From Pieris napi (taxonomy: Eukaryota; Arthropoda; Insecta; Lepidoptera; Pieridae), in the NCBI RefSeq assembly GCF_905475465.1, contig NC_062242.1, forward strand, positions 9,761,501 through 9,825,500: a stretch of DNA of 64,000 nucleotides, written 5' to 3'. Positions 21,317 through 32,570 of the stretch are shown in pieces. Under the pieces are notes generated by a model. The model had not been told where the DNA came from and ran no database searches. It saw only the letters and a list, made by a program, of their open reading frames with translations. The translations under genes and the position numbers were made by a program. Position 1 is the first letter of the stretch; the number at the start of each line of letters is the position of its first letter.

Positions 21317-21575
21317 TTTTTATGTAATAGGAGGCAAACGGGCAGGAGGCTCACCTGATGTTAAGTGATACCGCCGCCCATGGACATTGCCAGAAGGCGC
21401 GCAATTGCGTTGCCGGCCTTTCAAGAATTGGTACGCTCTTTTCTTGAAGGACCCTAAGTCGAATTGGTTCGGAAATACTTCAGTGGGCAGCTGGTTCCAC
21501 ATAGTGGTGGTGCGCGGCAAAAACTGCCTTAGAAAACGCTCAGTTGTGGAACGACGAACGGCGAGGTGATACAGA
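21317..21575 (-). mobile_element. LINE 3' fragment (family A), best copy
   Basis: On the minus strand a frame reads TTMWNQLPTEVFPNQFDLGS, then FKKRAYQFLKGRQRN and HLTSGEPPARLPP. I recognise this as the C-terminus of a Jockey-like reverse transcriptase with its short 3' end. Copies at 3017, 3489 and 25113 share the same left (3') terminus, which is the expected signature of 5' truncation. Confidence 0.75.
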
Positions 21576-21601
21576 TGGTATAAAACGTCAAAAATTGACA
21601 A

Positions 21602-22329
21602 ATGGAAACCAATATGACAGACGTCAAGTATAAGTTGGAGTGTTGTGATCTTAGAAGCGTAGTTTAGTATTCAATCCAACAAACCTTTTATATATACATA
21701 AAAACTTATGATATGTAGGTTAGGTACAATAGGGCCAAATTAAGAGACCGTAATTGACAGCTGTCAGTTTTAGCTTCACGTCCACTGACACAACAATGTA
21801 ATAACGTTCAGTTCACTCGTTAGAACGAAAACTGTTCATTATTTTTTAAATGATTATATTGTCTTTATTACAATGAATTCCAACTTTGACTTAATTAATA
21901 TATTATGCCATTACCTTATGAATTTTGATAGTGTCCAATGTATTAAGTTTTCAGTAGTCAGTTTTTTTTCATGATCAAAAATTTACATGACAAGCTCTCA
22001 TTCAATATGGCAAAAAAAATAGTGTAAATATTTTTAAAGGGCATTAAATTAATACAGGCTCTTCGGACGTTGAGTTAAATGATCTATAGATCGTCATGAT
22101 CGTAGAACAATGTCGGATTTGAATCATTTGATTTGATCATATTTGGATACTACATTGGCTACATTAAAAAAAAATCATGTGTTTTAAATTTCAAATTAAT
22201 CAGTCGGTAAAGTAGAAAACTGTGTATTTTATTTATTTATTATTTTGTTTCAAAAGAAATGCTATTGTTTGCTTGTATGCCAATTTTCACAATTACAGAA
22301 TACGAATTAAAAAAGTTATGACAAAAATC
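21602..22329. other. Intergenic, nothing recognised
   Basis: AT-rich, without supported genes. Confidence 0.35.
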
Positions 22330-22332
22330 TAA

Positions 22333-22642
22333 GGGAGCGTTCAAGTATTACGTAACGAATTTTAGGGGTTCCCTAATCCGTTAACGTTCCAAATCCCGTT
22401 AACGTTTACAAAAGGACCCCCCCTTTTGTAAACGTTAACGGGATTGAATTACGCGTTATTGTTAATATTATTTTCGACTTTCCAGTACTTTACACCACAT
22501 AATGGTATATTTTAGGTAAAAAGAGTCACCGGGTAGTCACGAAACGTTTTACTATTGGGTAAAGAAAAACGTTACGACGCGTTACATGGGGGGGGGGTCA
22601 ATAATCTCCAAAAATTGCGTGACGTAATACTTGAACGCTCCC
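22333..22642. mobile_element. MITE with GGG...CCC ends and TAA target duplication
   Basis: Terminal inverted repeats GGGAGCGTTCAAGTATTACG and its complement at 22620-22642, flanked by TAA at 22330-22332 and 22643-22645. A 3-bp TAA/TTA duplication with GGG ends fits PIF/Harbinger-type non-autonomous elements. A second, internal perfect inverted repeat of about 24 bp (AATCCCGTTAACGTTTACAA arm, 22391-22445) is separated by a C run. No ORF. Confidence 0.75.
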
Positions 22643-22739
22643 TAACATGATTATATTATTTTCAAATGGCTGCCCTGTAAAGTTTACTATTTGTCAGATC
22701 CGTCACTATTCTACGACTATGACGAGATGTTTCTAAACT

Positions 22740-25700
22740 CTAATTAACAGATGGCTGCTTATGCGCAAGATAAAGTGTAAAAATGCTTGTTAAAGCGCTT
22801 ACTAAAAATATAACATCGAACCAGCGATGATAGAAGTTAAACTGCAAGTCACCCAACACTTGCGTCACGATAATCCTGTACTCCGGTGGCATATTCATCC
22901 GCATTAAAAGGACAGACGAGCAAAAATACATACCCATAATTTGAGCAAGTATCAAAACTATGATGTTCGATGATTTTGATGACGATATTTTGTAGAAGAA
23001 CTGAAACAAAATACTATTTTATAAAAGTAAACAATTAGCATGATAATTATCATGTTGGTAGTAGTCTGTGCGTAAGAAAATCGTGGGTTATGTTGGCAAC
23101 ACTGTTAAGTCATTATAGTTTGACAGTAAGCTTGATACTGTATATGGAAAAATCAATAAATGGAATGACTCGTAGCAAATTATATAAGTTCGCATAACGT
23201 TTATTTTTACAGACTCTAACCTAATGCAAAAATAAATATCAAGGCAAACATAATTCTATCTCTTTCTTACGCATTAGAATAGCCTTATAAAATAAAGGAC
23301 CTAGACATCGTCGTTTGCTACTTTAACGCAATATCTATATTATACTATGTGCGCTTTAGCATGGTGCGGGTAACAGTTGCTTAATTTTTCTTTGAATTTG
23401 ATTTTATTTGTAGAACATTCTGGCTGGGTTAAATTTAAATTACTACAGTTATTAATAAATTAATATATTACAAACGTGGTACAGTTGAAATACTAAGTAA
23501 TTTGTAAATCGCGGCAACTTTCAAGAGTAAAACGAAACCTTACTGAAACTCACCCGCACCAGCGCACATACTATACTTCTTGTTCTTTGATATTGTAAAT
23601 AATGTTCTGTGCACAACACTATTATAGTTTTTAACCGGAAGTTGAATTTTAGAACTTCTTTTGGCGCGTTAGGGAAAAATGATGAGAGTAAATTTTTACG
23701 ATGCGCGCGCACACCCTCACAAAAAACCGACGCCCTGAAGTTAGCTATAGTCAACATTTTAGTTTTTTCTAATTGTTTAATTAATTTTTGTTTATTGTGA
23801 AAAGTTTTATATCTTGTTACGCCAAAGAAGTATACTTCTAACGCGTGTAGATAAGTACACGCACGATTTTTTGTTTATCTATTGAATAATTACCCAATTG
23901 TGTAACCAACAAAACTTGCATTGGCATTTTGTTAATATTTTCATATATTTAAACTCACCTTAGTTAATGTTAATAGTAATCCACGTATGCTGGTCAGCAC
24001 AATACAACCGACCAAGATAAATGAGACATGTTGGGACCAAAACGCAAGATCAATGTTCCATCCGAGCCAATGCACTACCAACTCTAAGCCTCGCGTCACA
24101 GGGTCCTTTTTACCAACTCGGTCGAACACTATGTTAATTGTCGACTGAAATGAGAATTAAAAAAAAAATGTATGCGTGTACTAGTGTATATGTTAACGTA
24201 AAATTGTAAACACCGTTAGATTGTAATCTATCTCGCGAGATTATAAACTGTCGAAAGATTGTGAACCTCAGCGTACTGCTTACAATTTAACGTATTATTA
24301 TTCGGTAGATTGTACTACACTAACTTAGTTATCATTCAAACTTCTTTGGTCAATTACAGATTAATTTTTCTTCCCAACAATTTCATATAACTACCGAATA
24401 ATAATACGTTAATTTGTAAGCAGTTCGTTGAGGTTCACAATCTTTCGACAGTTTACAATCTCGCGAGATAGATTACAATCTAACGGTTTTTACAATTTTA
24501 CGGTGACATATACACGTAAGTGAAACTTCTTTATGACCTTACTTTTCGAAAAATGATATACTATATGCAATTTTACAGAAATTGGTTATATAGAGTTAAA
24601 TTAGATAAAATTTAACAAAAGGCTTTTATTATCATAGACATGTATACAAATACAATTATTTCATTTTACCTTATTACTACTAAGATTATTACAGAATTGT
24701 ATTATTTGTAATAATATTATTACCATGATTGTTATCGTTATTATATATTTTTGTTATTAATGGCTTCGAATCTCTTCGGATCAACCGTGGTAGGGACAAG
24801 AAAAAGATAAAAAAGTTTCACTTCAAAAGCCTTTGCGCTACAATTGTTGGTCTTGGTAAAGATTTCTGTATCGTGATACGCCTGTCACACAGACACAGAC
24901 ACACGCTGTCACGTGACTTTCTCACAATGTTTCCCTTCACAATACGAGGGTTTTAAACCTACATCCTCAGAGATGGGTGACCCATTCTCAAGATGCCACA
25001 ATACACATTTTTCTTGATCACAGTTCTTTTCGTAACAAAGAATCATGCTGTGTTGAATTTTAATGCTCCAATTTTGTCCCAAGTAAAATAACTTTTTAAA
25101 CTATAGTATTTTTTTTAGAACAGAGGACAAATAGGTCGAAGGCCTCATGTTAAGTGATTCCGCCGCTAGTGGACACTGTCAATGCCAGAGGGGTCGCGAG
25201 TGCGTTGCCGGCCTTTTAAGAATTGGTACGCTCTTTTCTTAAAGGACCGAAAGAAACGGATGAATCGTATTTAGTATTGGACTAAAGCTATTCCAAACAA
25301 ATCTAACAGGCGATTAAAATCTCAACAATTAAAAACATTACGTAAAATTAATAAACATTTTATAATTAGTGTGAACCATCTAATATAGGAAATGTTATAT
25401 GAAAGCGTCATAAATGTTCAAACCGAATTTAAAATACTTACAATGAAAATCTTCCATAAACAATACAAAGAGAAGAAGTATCCGAGGAAATTGAAGTATT
25501 TCCCTTGAAAAGTGGTGGACCATTCAATTTTCTCTCTCATAGTTCTAGCGTCATGTGCTTCGAGGAACAATTGTCTACTTAACTCCTCCAACCCAGCTAT
25601 CTCTTGGCGAAGCTGTGAAATATCTAAAAATATATTTTAATTAAAAAATTTATATTATCTGTGTTTGTATTCTATCCATAGAGGATCGGTTATATATTAT

Positions 25701-27665
25701 ATCCCTTCAAAATCCCTTCAATTGATCAGCTAAGGCTTCTCAAGTTGATAAATTGAATTATTTATCTACATAGTTTAAAAAACAATAAACAAAAATATTT
25801 AGATGCGGTGTCTATATAATAATAGTAATTAAATCTCAATTAGAACAAACAATTACAAAAATCAGAAAACATTTCGCGCGTTTTTAATATTTTTCTAATT
25901 GTTTGTGCATAGACGTTTTTTAACAGCCAGTAACGTTGTCATAGATTATTCGAGATCCATCTCTTTGGTGAATTATCATATTCTTACAATATTCACATTC
26001 CAAATTCAAATCAGATTTAACCTCTGAAGATAAAAAATATTTATGAGTACTTTTTTTGTTCCATAGAATTTGTAATAACGTAAAAAAAAATACGTACGTC
26101 GACAAATTTTATTATTACTATACTATTGAGAAACAAGTCTACTAGTCTTACTTTCAGTCCCCTGACTTAATGGGTTAGTAATACTCCCAACACTAGACAA
26201 AATATTTGTCCAAAAACCCCTATTCTTCACATTTGACTGATCCATCATATAATTCTGTCTCGCTCCCACACTATTCGACTCAGCTAATGCTATCCTTTTC
26301 TTTTTAACTAAAATCATATCCATTGTTTGTAGCAGCTTTTTTTCTATTGACAATACATCTGATTGGGTAACTGGTCTGGAATTCAATATATTTCAAATAA
26401 TATTTATATATATGATAGAATATGAGTATGCTAATATAAATTTCAAATACAAGCTAACCCAAAAACTGCTAATAGCATAGATTATTGGTATTGTTACTAT
26501 GCCGTTTTGCATTATAAACATGGTAACATAATAATCCTGGTTTTAACTTTAAATGTATTGGCACACACTAGTATGATTAGTAATATATAGTATGGGGAGA
26601 AATTACTTATTCAAATTTCAGTTCTTTCTACTATCCTAAATCAAACACATTTAAGTATGAACCCCTTTGTAACTTTATTCCTTAAATGTTGTGGCATTAA
26701 CTTAACTTATATTAAAATGATTACCTGATAAATATAGCCATGGATGTGTAGGGATAGTTGACAGCACCGAAACCAGATAGTAACGCCATTACAGTCACTC
26801 CTATTACGCCTATACGAGATACTCCTTGCTCTATAGAAAATATGCCCTGGAAATATTTATTAAAAAATTTAATAATGTTTCATTCATGTCTTTAAAGCAT
26901 GTTGGTGATTACACGTCTGTGTGTAAAAGAAATTATATAGGCACCTTGCTATTGCAATAAATATTTGAGATTTTCTAGTACATAGTACAGTAGAACCTCT
27001 ATAAGTCGAACATCAAGGGAGACGCCAAAAAATTCGAGTTATAGAGTTTTCAACTTATGGAGGATTTCGACTTAGGCGGATTTTGTTTCGACATAAAGAG
27101 TTTGAGGTTTATTCTTATAAATTTTGAGAGAGAGCAAACACGTGTTTCCATGAGTCATAAATTTATTATTGTATACTCCTAAAATGTTTTCTAAGAAACA
27201 ATAGTGTACTCACATTGTCGGCAAGTTCTTAAAGTCGGTAACTTATTTTTGTTCGAACAATAGAGATAATAAATTCCAAATGATCAAGTTGTAAAGGTTG
27301 TAAAATAAAACGTTCCTATGTTCGAGATACAGAGGTCAAATTTAATTTTTCGAGTTATAGAGTGAAAATATGTACCAAAATGGCCTGGAGGGACTCGGTG
27401 ATTATTTCGATTAACAGAGGGTCAAGATTTCAAGTAATGGAGGTTTTGGTGTTTTAAGGGAAGGGAACAAAAATTTTTTTCGAGATTCGGAGGTTTTTGA
27501 CTTATCGAGGTTCGACTTAACGAGGTTCTACTGTATTTCATTACAAAAAAGGGTTGATAGAGCATTGAGTAACTCTATGTGGAAGTTAATATTTAAATTG
27601 ATATTATTAATTACTTAAAATGTCATGTGGAACATGGTGTAATGGTTGCAGCTCCTTACAACCGT

Positions 27666-27702
<37 letters not shown>

Positions 27703-30700
27703 ATGGCGATTAAAAAGAGTGGCGGAGAGTTTATTGCCAGTTCTTCTCTTCCGTTCTACGCCCTTGATTTGAGAACTGGCAGTAAATGTAAAATTAGAAG
27801 CATTAATATTTATATCTTTAATGACGAATCACAAGTGTACATTGTGTTACCTACGTGAATAAATGATTTTTGAATTTTGAATTTTTTGATATAAGTAGAA
27901 AATGAAATACCTGTTTAGGACTCAATATGGGAAATGGATCACCGATCTTCCAAAAGAAATATAAATATACTAGCCAAACAAATATTGTTAATGGCCGTAT
28001 GTGCGATCTTGACACTGGAAAAGTAAAATAAGTTACAATAAGATATTTTTTATCTAAAGTTTCACTTATATATTAATAATTGGCAATGTAACTTTAAGTC
28101 CTAGATTCGAACACTGAGAAGCTATATCTACCATGTTATTCTCTATTACAAAATAACAAATCCTTGATAATAATCAACTACTACAGTGAAATTAGTCTCG
28201 AGAAATTTTTGCATATGTAGTGGTGTGTATATTACTCAGATCTTAGAGCGCGTTTCCACTATATCGTTCTGGCCTATACAAAAATGTTTCGATATCCTAA
28301 CATTACTATTTAATATTATACTTATCCCTAGCAACACTCTGATTTTTGTTATCAATAAAAACAAGTTTTTATTTAAAAAAAAAGGTTTTGACTTTATAAA
28401 AAAAAGGTGTGTGCGCGATTCACACACGATAGAAGTGAAACTTCAAAGAGGAGAGACCGATATATATTTTTTTTTCCTTTCATCTAGGTTTTTAAAACTC
28501 CGGGGGGTCTACGGGGGGGTCAAAATTTATTTTTGGCCTAGGACGCACCGTTTCCGAGATATTTCAATCTAAAGCAAAAAATCGTCACTTGATAGTGGAA
28601 AGTGGAAACACGCACAAAACCAGAATAAACCAGTTTACGCTGTCCGCAGGTGCCACGTGCAGTCCGGCGTCAGTCGCTTGGTACTGTTAGAACATAAAGC
28701 ACACATTTCATTCAAAAATTATAATTATTACGTTAATTGTTAAATTTTGTATTTGTTGATTGTTGTTATTGTTTGTTATTATTGTTATAATATTTGTTGA
28801 AGTGTTTAATTTGTGTGTAAGTGTTGCAACTTTATATTGTTAATTAAAAATGGCTCCAGTGTTAAAACATGGTCGAGGCAAGCCTTTGACTTCTCAAACT
28901 AAAGAAGTTTTGTACTGTTTGTACAAATATTTCGAAAATGAGTGTAATAACAACCCGAGCAGTATTATGACTCCCACTCAATTAGTTGCTAAATCAACGG
29001 GAATTTCAATAGCATCCGTCAGAAAGGTAGTATCAGAAAGCAAATGTCGACCTTCAGATCAGGAAGTAACATTTAAATCTCCTAAAAAGAAACCGAATCG
29101 TAAACCTACAATAGTAATCGATAACTTTGATCAGCAAGTTATCAGAAGAACAATTCATGACTTCCACATCACAAATAAAGAAATTCCCACTTTGAAAACT
29201 TTGCACGCAAAATTAAAAGAAGATATCGATTATAAAGGTTGTGTCAGCACGTTACGAAAACACGTCATGTCATTAGGTTTTAATTGGAAGCAAACAGAAG
29301 ATAACCGGAAACTTCTTATGGAAAAACACGAAATTAGATACTTGCGAATTAATTATTTGATGAAAATTGCTGAATATCGTGAACAACGCCGACCAATTGT
29401 TTACACCGACGAAACATATATACATACATCACATACCCTCTCGAAATCTTGGTCAGATGGAAGCACTTCAGGTTTGAAGCAACATATATCGAAAGGCAAC
29501 CGCTTAATCATTGTTCATGCCGGTGGTATGGATGGCTTTATACCAAATGCATTGCTTATGTTTAAAGCCAACCAAAAAAGTGGAGATTACCACGACAATA
29601 TGAACTATGACAACTATTCAAGGTGGATTCAAACTCAATTAATACCCAACTTACAACCAAATAGTGTTGTTGTTGTTGACAACGCACCATATCATAACTC
29701 AATACAAAATCCTGCACCGAATAGTAATTCTAGAAAACAGCAAATGATTGACTGGCTGACATTGCGAAACATTGAGCATTCATCCACGTTGCTTAAGCCT
29801 CAATTATATGAACTGATTCTGCAAAACAAGGCGAGATTTGTAGAGTACAAGATAGACGAAATATTACGACAGCACGGTCATACTGTGCTGCGTTTACCAC
29901 CATACCATCCGGAGTTTAATCCTATAGAAAATATATGGGGGATAGTGAAAACATATGTCGCAAAAAAGAATGTCGCAATGAATATGAAGGTTATAATGTC
30001 ATTAGCTGAAGAAAAAATGAACGCCATAACTGTAGAGGAATGGAGAAAAGTTTGTCTGCATGCTATTGAGGAGGAAAACAAATATCAGGGTAGAGACGCA
30101 GCTTTAGACACAATATCAGAACGAATCATAATTAATTTAAATAATTCATCTGATGAAAGCGAGGATGGGGATGATTGTGATATGCCTGGGGTTGATGAAT
30201 TATTAGAATAAAACATTTATGGCCGGAGAACACCTAATTCATACACGTCTTCACTGAAGTGAAAACCGGCATTCACTGCTTGTAATATTTGGAACTGGCT
30301 TATCTGCCTCATACAGTTCCATAGATTACAATGCAGTGGATACACATTTTCACGTCCGTATTAGTACGTAGTGCGTATGCGTAGACGTGTACGCATTTGG
30401 TGTGCTCCAGCCACAAACGTATATTACCTTTAAAAAAATAAAAACTAAAAATAAAATGTTGTTTTTTTTTTTATTTGCTGACCATACACTACTACAAACG
30501 CAAAAATTTCTCCAAGCTAATTTACCTGTACTATCTTTCTTAATATCAATTTGTTTATAAAATAACAACCAACTTAGACAATACTTGTTAATATGATGAC
30601 AACTCACAAAATTGTATATTACTGATGCAATAGTAGGCAATGTAGAATGGTATCAGAGCAATCACCATAAATAGCAATGAATAAAGCCCCAAATTCCAAT

Positions 30701-31469
30701 GGAAATATCTTGAACTGTAAAAAAACAGCATGTAAGCTATATAATACATTCCAACATCTTAAGTTAATTATTATAGTATTTATTGTTTAGTTAGTTTTTT
30801 GTCAAACAATGTATCTATATTCTTATATCATATATAATTCTAATGTTTAAGAATCCTATTCTATGTGTATGTAATTAAAGCTTAGTATTGGATGTTAAAG
30901 AAGTTGAGTACTGGACCAACTTAGATATTAAAGCAATGAAATTTGTCTTTATATTTGTAATTCTTACCATTTATGGTAAGATAGATATGAGTGATCCCAT
31001 AAATAAAAGTGAGAGCTATTAGATTATGCTAAACTACACTTGAGTGATGTGTAAAATCATAACTTTACAAGCTAGCAAAGCTGGAAAATGTAATTTTAAG
31101 ACTTACCTTGAATCTAAATAGCCAATAATCTCAAATATGATAAGTTCAAACATTGTACAGCTCAAAGCAAATGTAACAGAAAATATTAGCTGCACAAGAC
31201 TATGGTGCACTTCATAGTCCCGGAATAATTGTTTCACAAAGAATATCCAACCGCCTATAAAAAATATTGCCTAAAATGAAACAAATCATATGAATAAGTT
31301 GTATATTATAATTCTTAAGAATCTACTCTTGTGAAGATTTTGGGACCATTTGATATTTATTATTGTTTTCTAATTTAACCGGGAATGGACCAGATATAAA
31401 GAGAAACTTATAACTAAATTTTCTTACTTGAGATATAAAAACTATTAATGTGTCTTCTAGGAAAGTCAT
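22740..31469 (-). CDS. GPHR: Golgi pH regulator (GPHR/GPR89), nine exons
   Basis: Exons in transcript order: 31428-31469, 31107-31270, 30608-30714, 27911-28014, 26725-26846, 26152-26375, 25442-25623, 23959-24144, 22740-23000. All have GT/AG junctions and compatible phases; total 463 residues against about 455 in vertebrates. Diagnostic blocks: DYEVHHSLVQLIFSVTFA, WKIGDPFPILSP, RIGVIGVTVMALLSGFGAVN, LLQTMDMILVKKKRIA, FDRVGKKDPVTRG, SSSKSSNIIVLILAQIMGMY and QFNFYHRWFDVIFLVSALTS. It is a multi-pass membrane anion channel/regulator that acidifies the Golgi and supports glycosylation and trafficking. The central loop is charged and predicted coiled coil. Introns carry MITEs and an antisense transposase gene; the coding exons look intact. 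Confidence 0.93.
24187..24514. mobile_element. Foldback MITE (family F), copy 1, no nested insert
   Basis: Inverted arms of about 125 bp: the left arm contains TTGTAAACACCGTTAGATTG and CTATCTCGCGAGAT; the right arm is their complement and ends TTTTACGGTGACATATA. The spacer is only about 80 bp. No ORF. It lies in GPHR intron 8 (23.0 kb to 25.4 kb side). Sister copies are at 41182 and 43622. The superfamily is not clear from its ends. Confidence 0.85.
24830..25005 (-). repeat. Decayed SINE copy
   Basis: Reverse-orientation, heavily diverged member of the 40784-41073 SINE family. It keeps GCGCTACAA, the ATGTTTCCCTTCA block, and a B-box remnant (GGTTTAAACC region near 24950). Confidence 0.45.
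25113..25255 (-). mobile_element. LINE 3' fragment (family A), short copy
   Basis: Shares GTTGCCGGCCTTTTAAGAAT and the adjacent block with copies at 3017, 3489 and 21317, with the same 3' end. It lies in a GPHR intron. Confidence 0.65.
26988..27533. mobile_element. Pogo/Tigger-like non-autonomous DNA element
   Basis: Terminal inverted repeats CAGTAGAACCTCTATAAGTC and, at the right end, the complement of CAGTAGAACCTCGTTAAGTC, flanked by TA on both sides (26986-26987 and 27534-27535). CAG ends with TA duplication fit the pogo branch of Tc1/mariner. The body has repeated internal words such as TTCGAGTTATAGAG and no ORF. It sits in GPHR intron 4. Confidence 0.75.
27608..27895 (+). repeat. LINE/SINE 3'-end repeat (family B) with poly(A)
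   Basis: Begins with an A-box-like TGGTGTAATGGTTGCAGCTC, has a long A run (27668-27702), then a conserved 3' UTR with the stem TGCCAGTTCT...AGAACTGGCA (27735-27781). It ends in repeated TTTTTGAATTTTGAATTTT. Related 3' UTRs occur at 37086-37215 (-), 45640-45975 (+) and 51505-51685 (+). Confidence 0.6.
28850..30211 (+). CDS. Tc1/mariner-type DD82E transposase
   Basis: Intact 453-residue frame starting ATGGCTCCAGTG. An N-terminal helix-turn-helix region (about residues 10-60, with PTQLVAKSTGISIASVRK) and a second DNA-binding region are followed by a DDE nuclease. The first Asp is in YTDETYIH (near 187), the second in VVVVDNAPYH (near 276) and the Glu in FNPIENIWG (near 359). I count 82 residues between the second Asp and the Glu, against 34-41 in ordinary Tc1/mariner families. 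I recall a DD82E group (Sailor) with this spacing. An acidic tail (SSDESEDGDD) follows. The gene lies in intron 3 of GPHR, antisense to it. Terminal repeats could not be fixed. Confidence 0.85.
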   Translation: MAPVLKHGRGKPLTSQTKEVLYCLYKYFENECNNNPSSIMTPTQLVAKSTGISIASVRKVVSESKCRPSDQEVTFKSPKKKPNRKPTIVIDNFDQQVIRRTIHDFHITNKEIPTLKTLHAKLKEDIDYKGCVSTLRKHVMSLGFNWKQTEDNRKLLMEKHEIRYLRINYLMKIAEYREQRRPIVYTDETYIHTSHTLSKSWSDGSTSGLKQHISKGNRLIIVHAGGMDGFIPNALLMFKANQKSGDYHDNMNYDNYSRWIQTQLIPNLQPNSVVVVDNAPYHNSIQNPAPNSNSRKQQMIDWLTLRNIEHSSTLLKPQLYELILQNKARFVEYKIDEILRQHGHTVLRLPPYHPEFNPIENIWGIVKTYVAKKNVAMNMKVIMSLAEEKMNAITVEEWRKVCLHAIEEENKYQGRDAALDTISERIIINLNNSSDESEDGDDCDMPGVDELLE

Positions 31470-32289
31470 TATTCTACTTTTTGATTGTTATTATTTATCC
31501 GTTTCAGCACACTGCTTGTTATAAATTAAATATTTATAAATGTTTTTTATTAATCTTAATCACAGCTTAGCTCAACACCGGTCATTGGTTACAGACTACA
31601 GTTTACTTAGTGTTTATACCAAATAATAGCACAGACTAGAAAGATCTAAAAGCATACAATTATAATAAAGTAGGATTCGAGAGGAATAGAGAATTAGCTT
31701 TCAAGGCGATTCCCTCTGGCCACTGCCAAACCGAAAATCGAATCGGAGTTTGGACTGGACTCAACATTGTCAAAAGATCGATCTAATATTTCTCACAACT
31801 TGGCTTAGAACCTAGACAAAAATATTTACGACAAGCGTGACTCGCATTCTCTATGCTATGTCATTTCATTTCCACTTCCGATGCACCGCGCAGTTCATGT
31901 ATTTTTTGTAAGATTTAAGGCGGCAACTATGAACTTGCATACGCAAATTAAATAAAGCTTACTACATAACTACATTGCAATTGTATACATACAGCCTGTA
32001 AGGCAATACAAAATATAACCTTTACCATTTAGGCACTATATGTACTATATATATATAATATATACAGTATGTTTATTTTATTAAAATGTTGGACACAGGA
32101 TGAGAAAATTAGAGATAAAATAAAAATAAATACTTTTCAATTAATATATTAACAATTTCAATTGGCTTCAAACATTCGACTCCCGCCTTAAAAGATTTTA
32201 ACGCGTTTCACATCTCATCTTACTATTCATCTTTATCTACTGCAGTACACGGTTGACTAGAAACAAATATCCATTTTAAATGCCTGTCT

Positions 32290-32545
32290 CGCTTTTGCTT
32301 GTTAAATTGTTCTCACTTTTAATGTGTGATAATGGCTTCAATGTGTCTTTCATCTCTGGGGTCATAGGTTCAACCCCTGGCTTCACACCCATGGAATTTC
32401 TGTCCATGTCTATGTTTTAACACTTGCTCGTGTACAACAATGTTAGTCTTACTTGCTTATTGTAAATGATCACAGAACAGATATAGAAATCTGAGATCCA
32501 TACCTAAAAGGTTTAGTGGCATTGGTATGTTTGAGAGCATAAATA
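32290..32545 (+). repeat. SINE copy 3' of the zinc-finger gene
   Basis: Forward copy of the tRNA-derived SINE: B box GGTTCAACCCC near 32370, then a diverged body and the conserved end GATATAGAAATCTGAGATCC and ACCTAAAAGGTTTAGTGGC. It lies immediately downstream of the zinc-finger gene stop, possibly within its 3' UTR in antisense. Confidence 0.6.
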
Positions 32546-32570
32546 AAATAAAATTTGCATACTAATATGC

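Noticed and set aside
28249..28612. Inverted words GCGCGTTTCCACT and AGTGGAAACACGC upstream of the DD82E gene
   Set aside because: Considered as terminal repeats of the transposon, but the right partner lies before the transposase gene and no matching end exists after it; at most a decayed small MITE.
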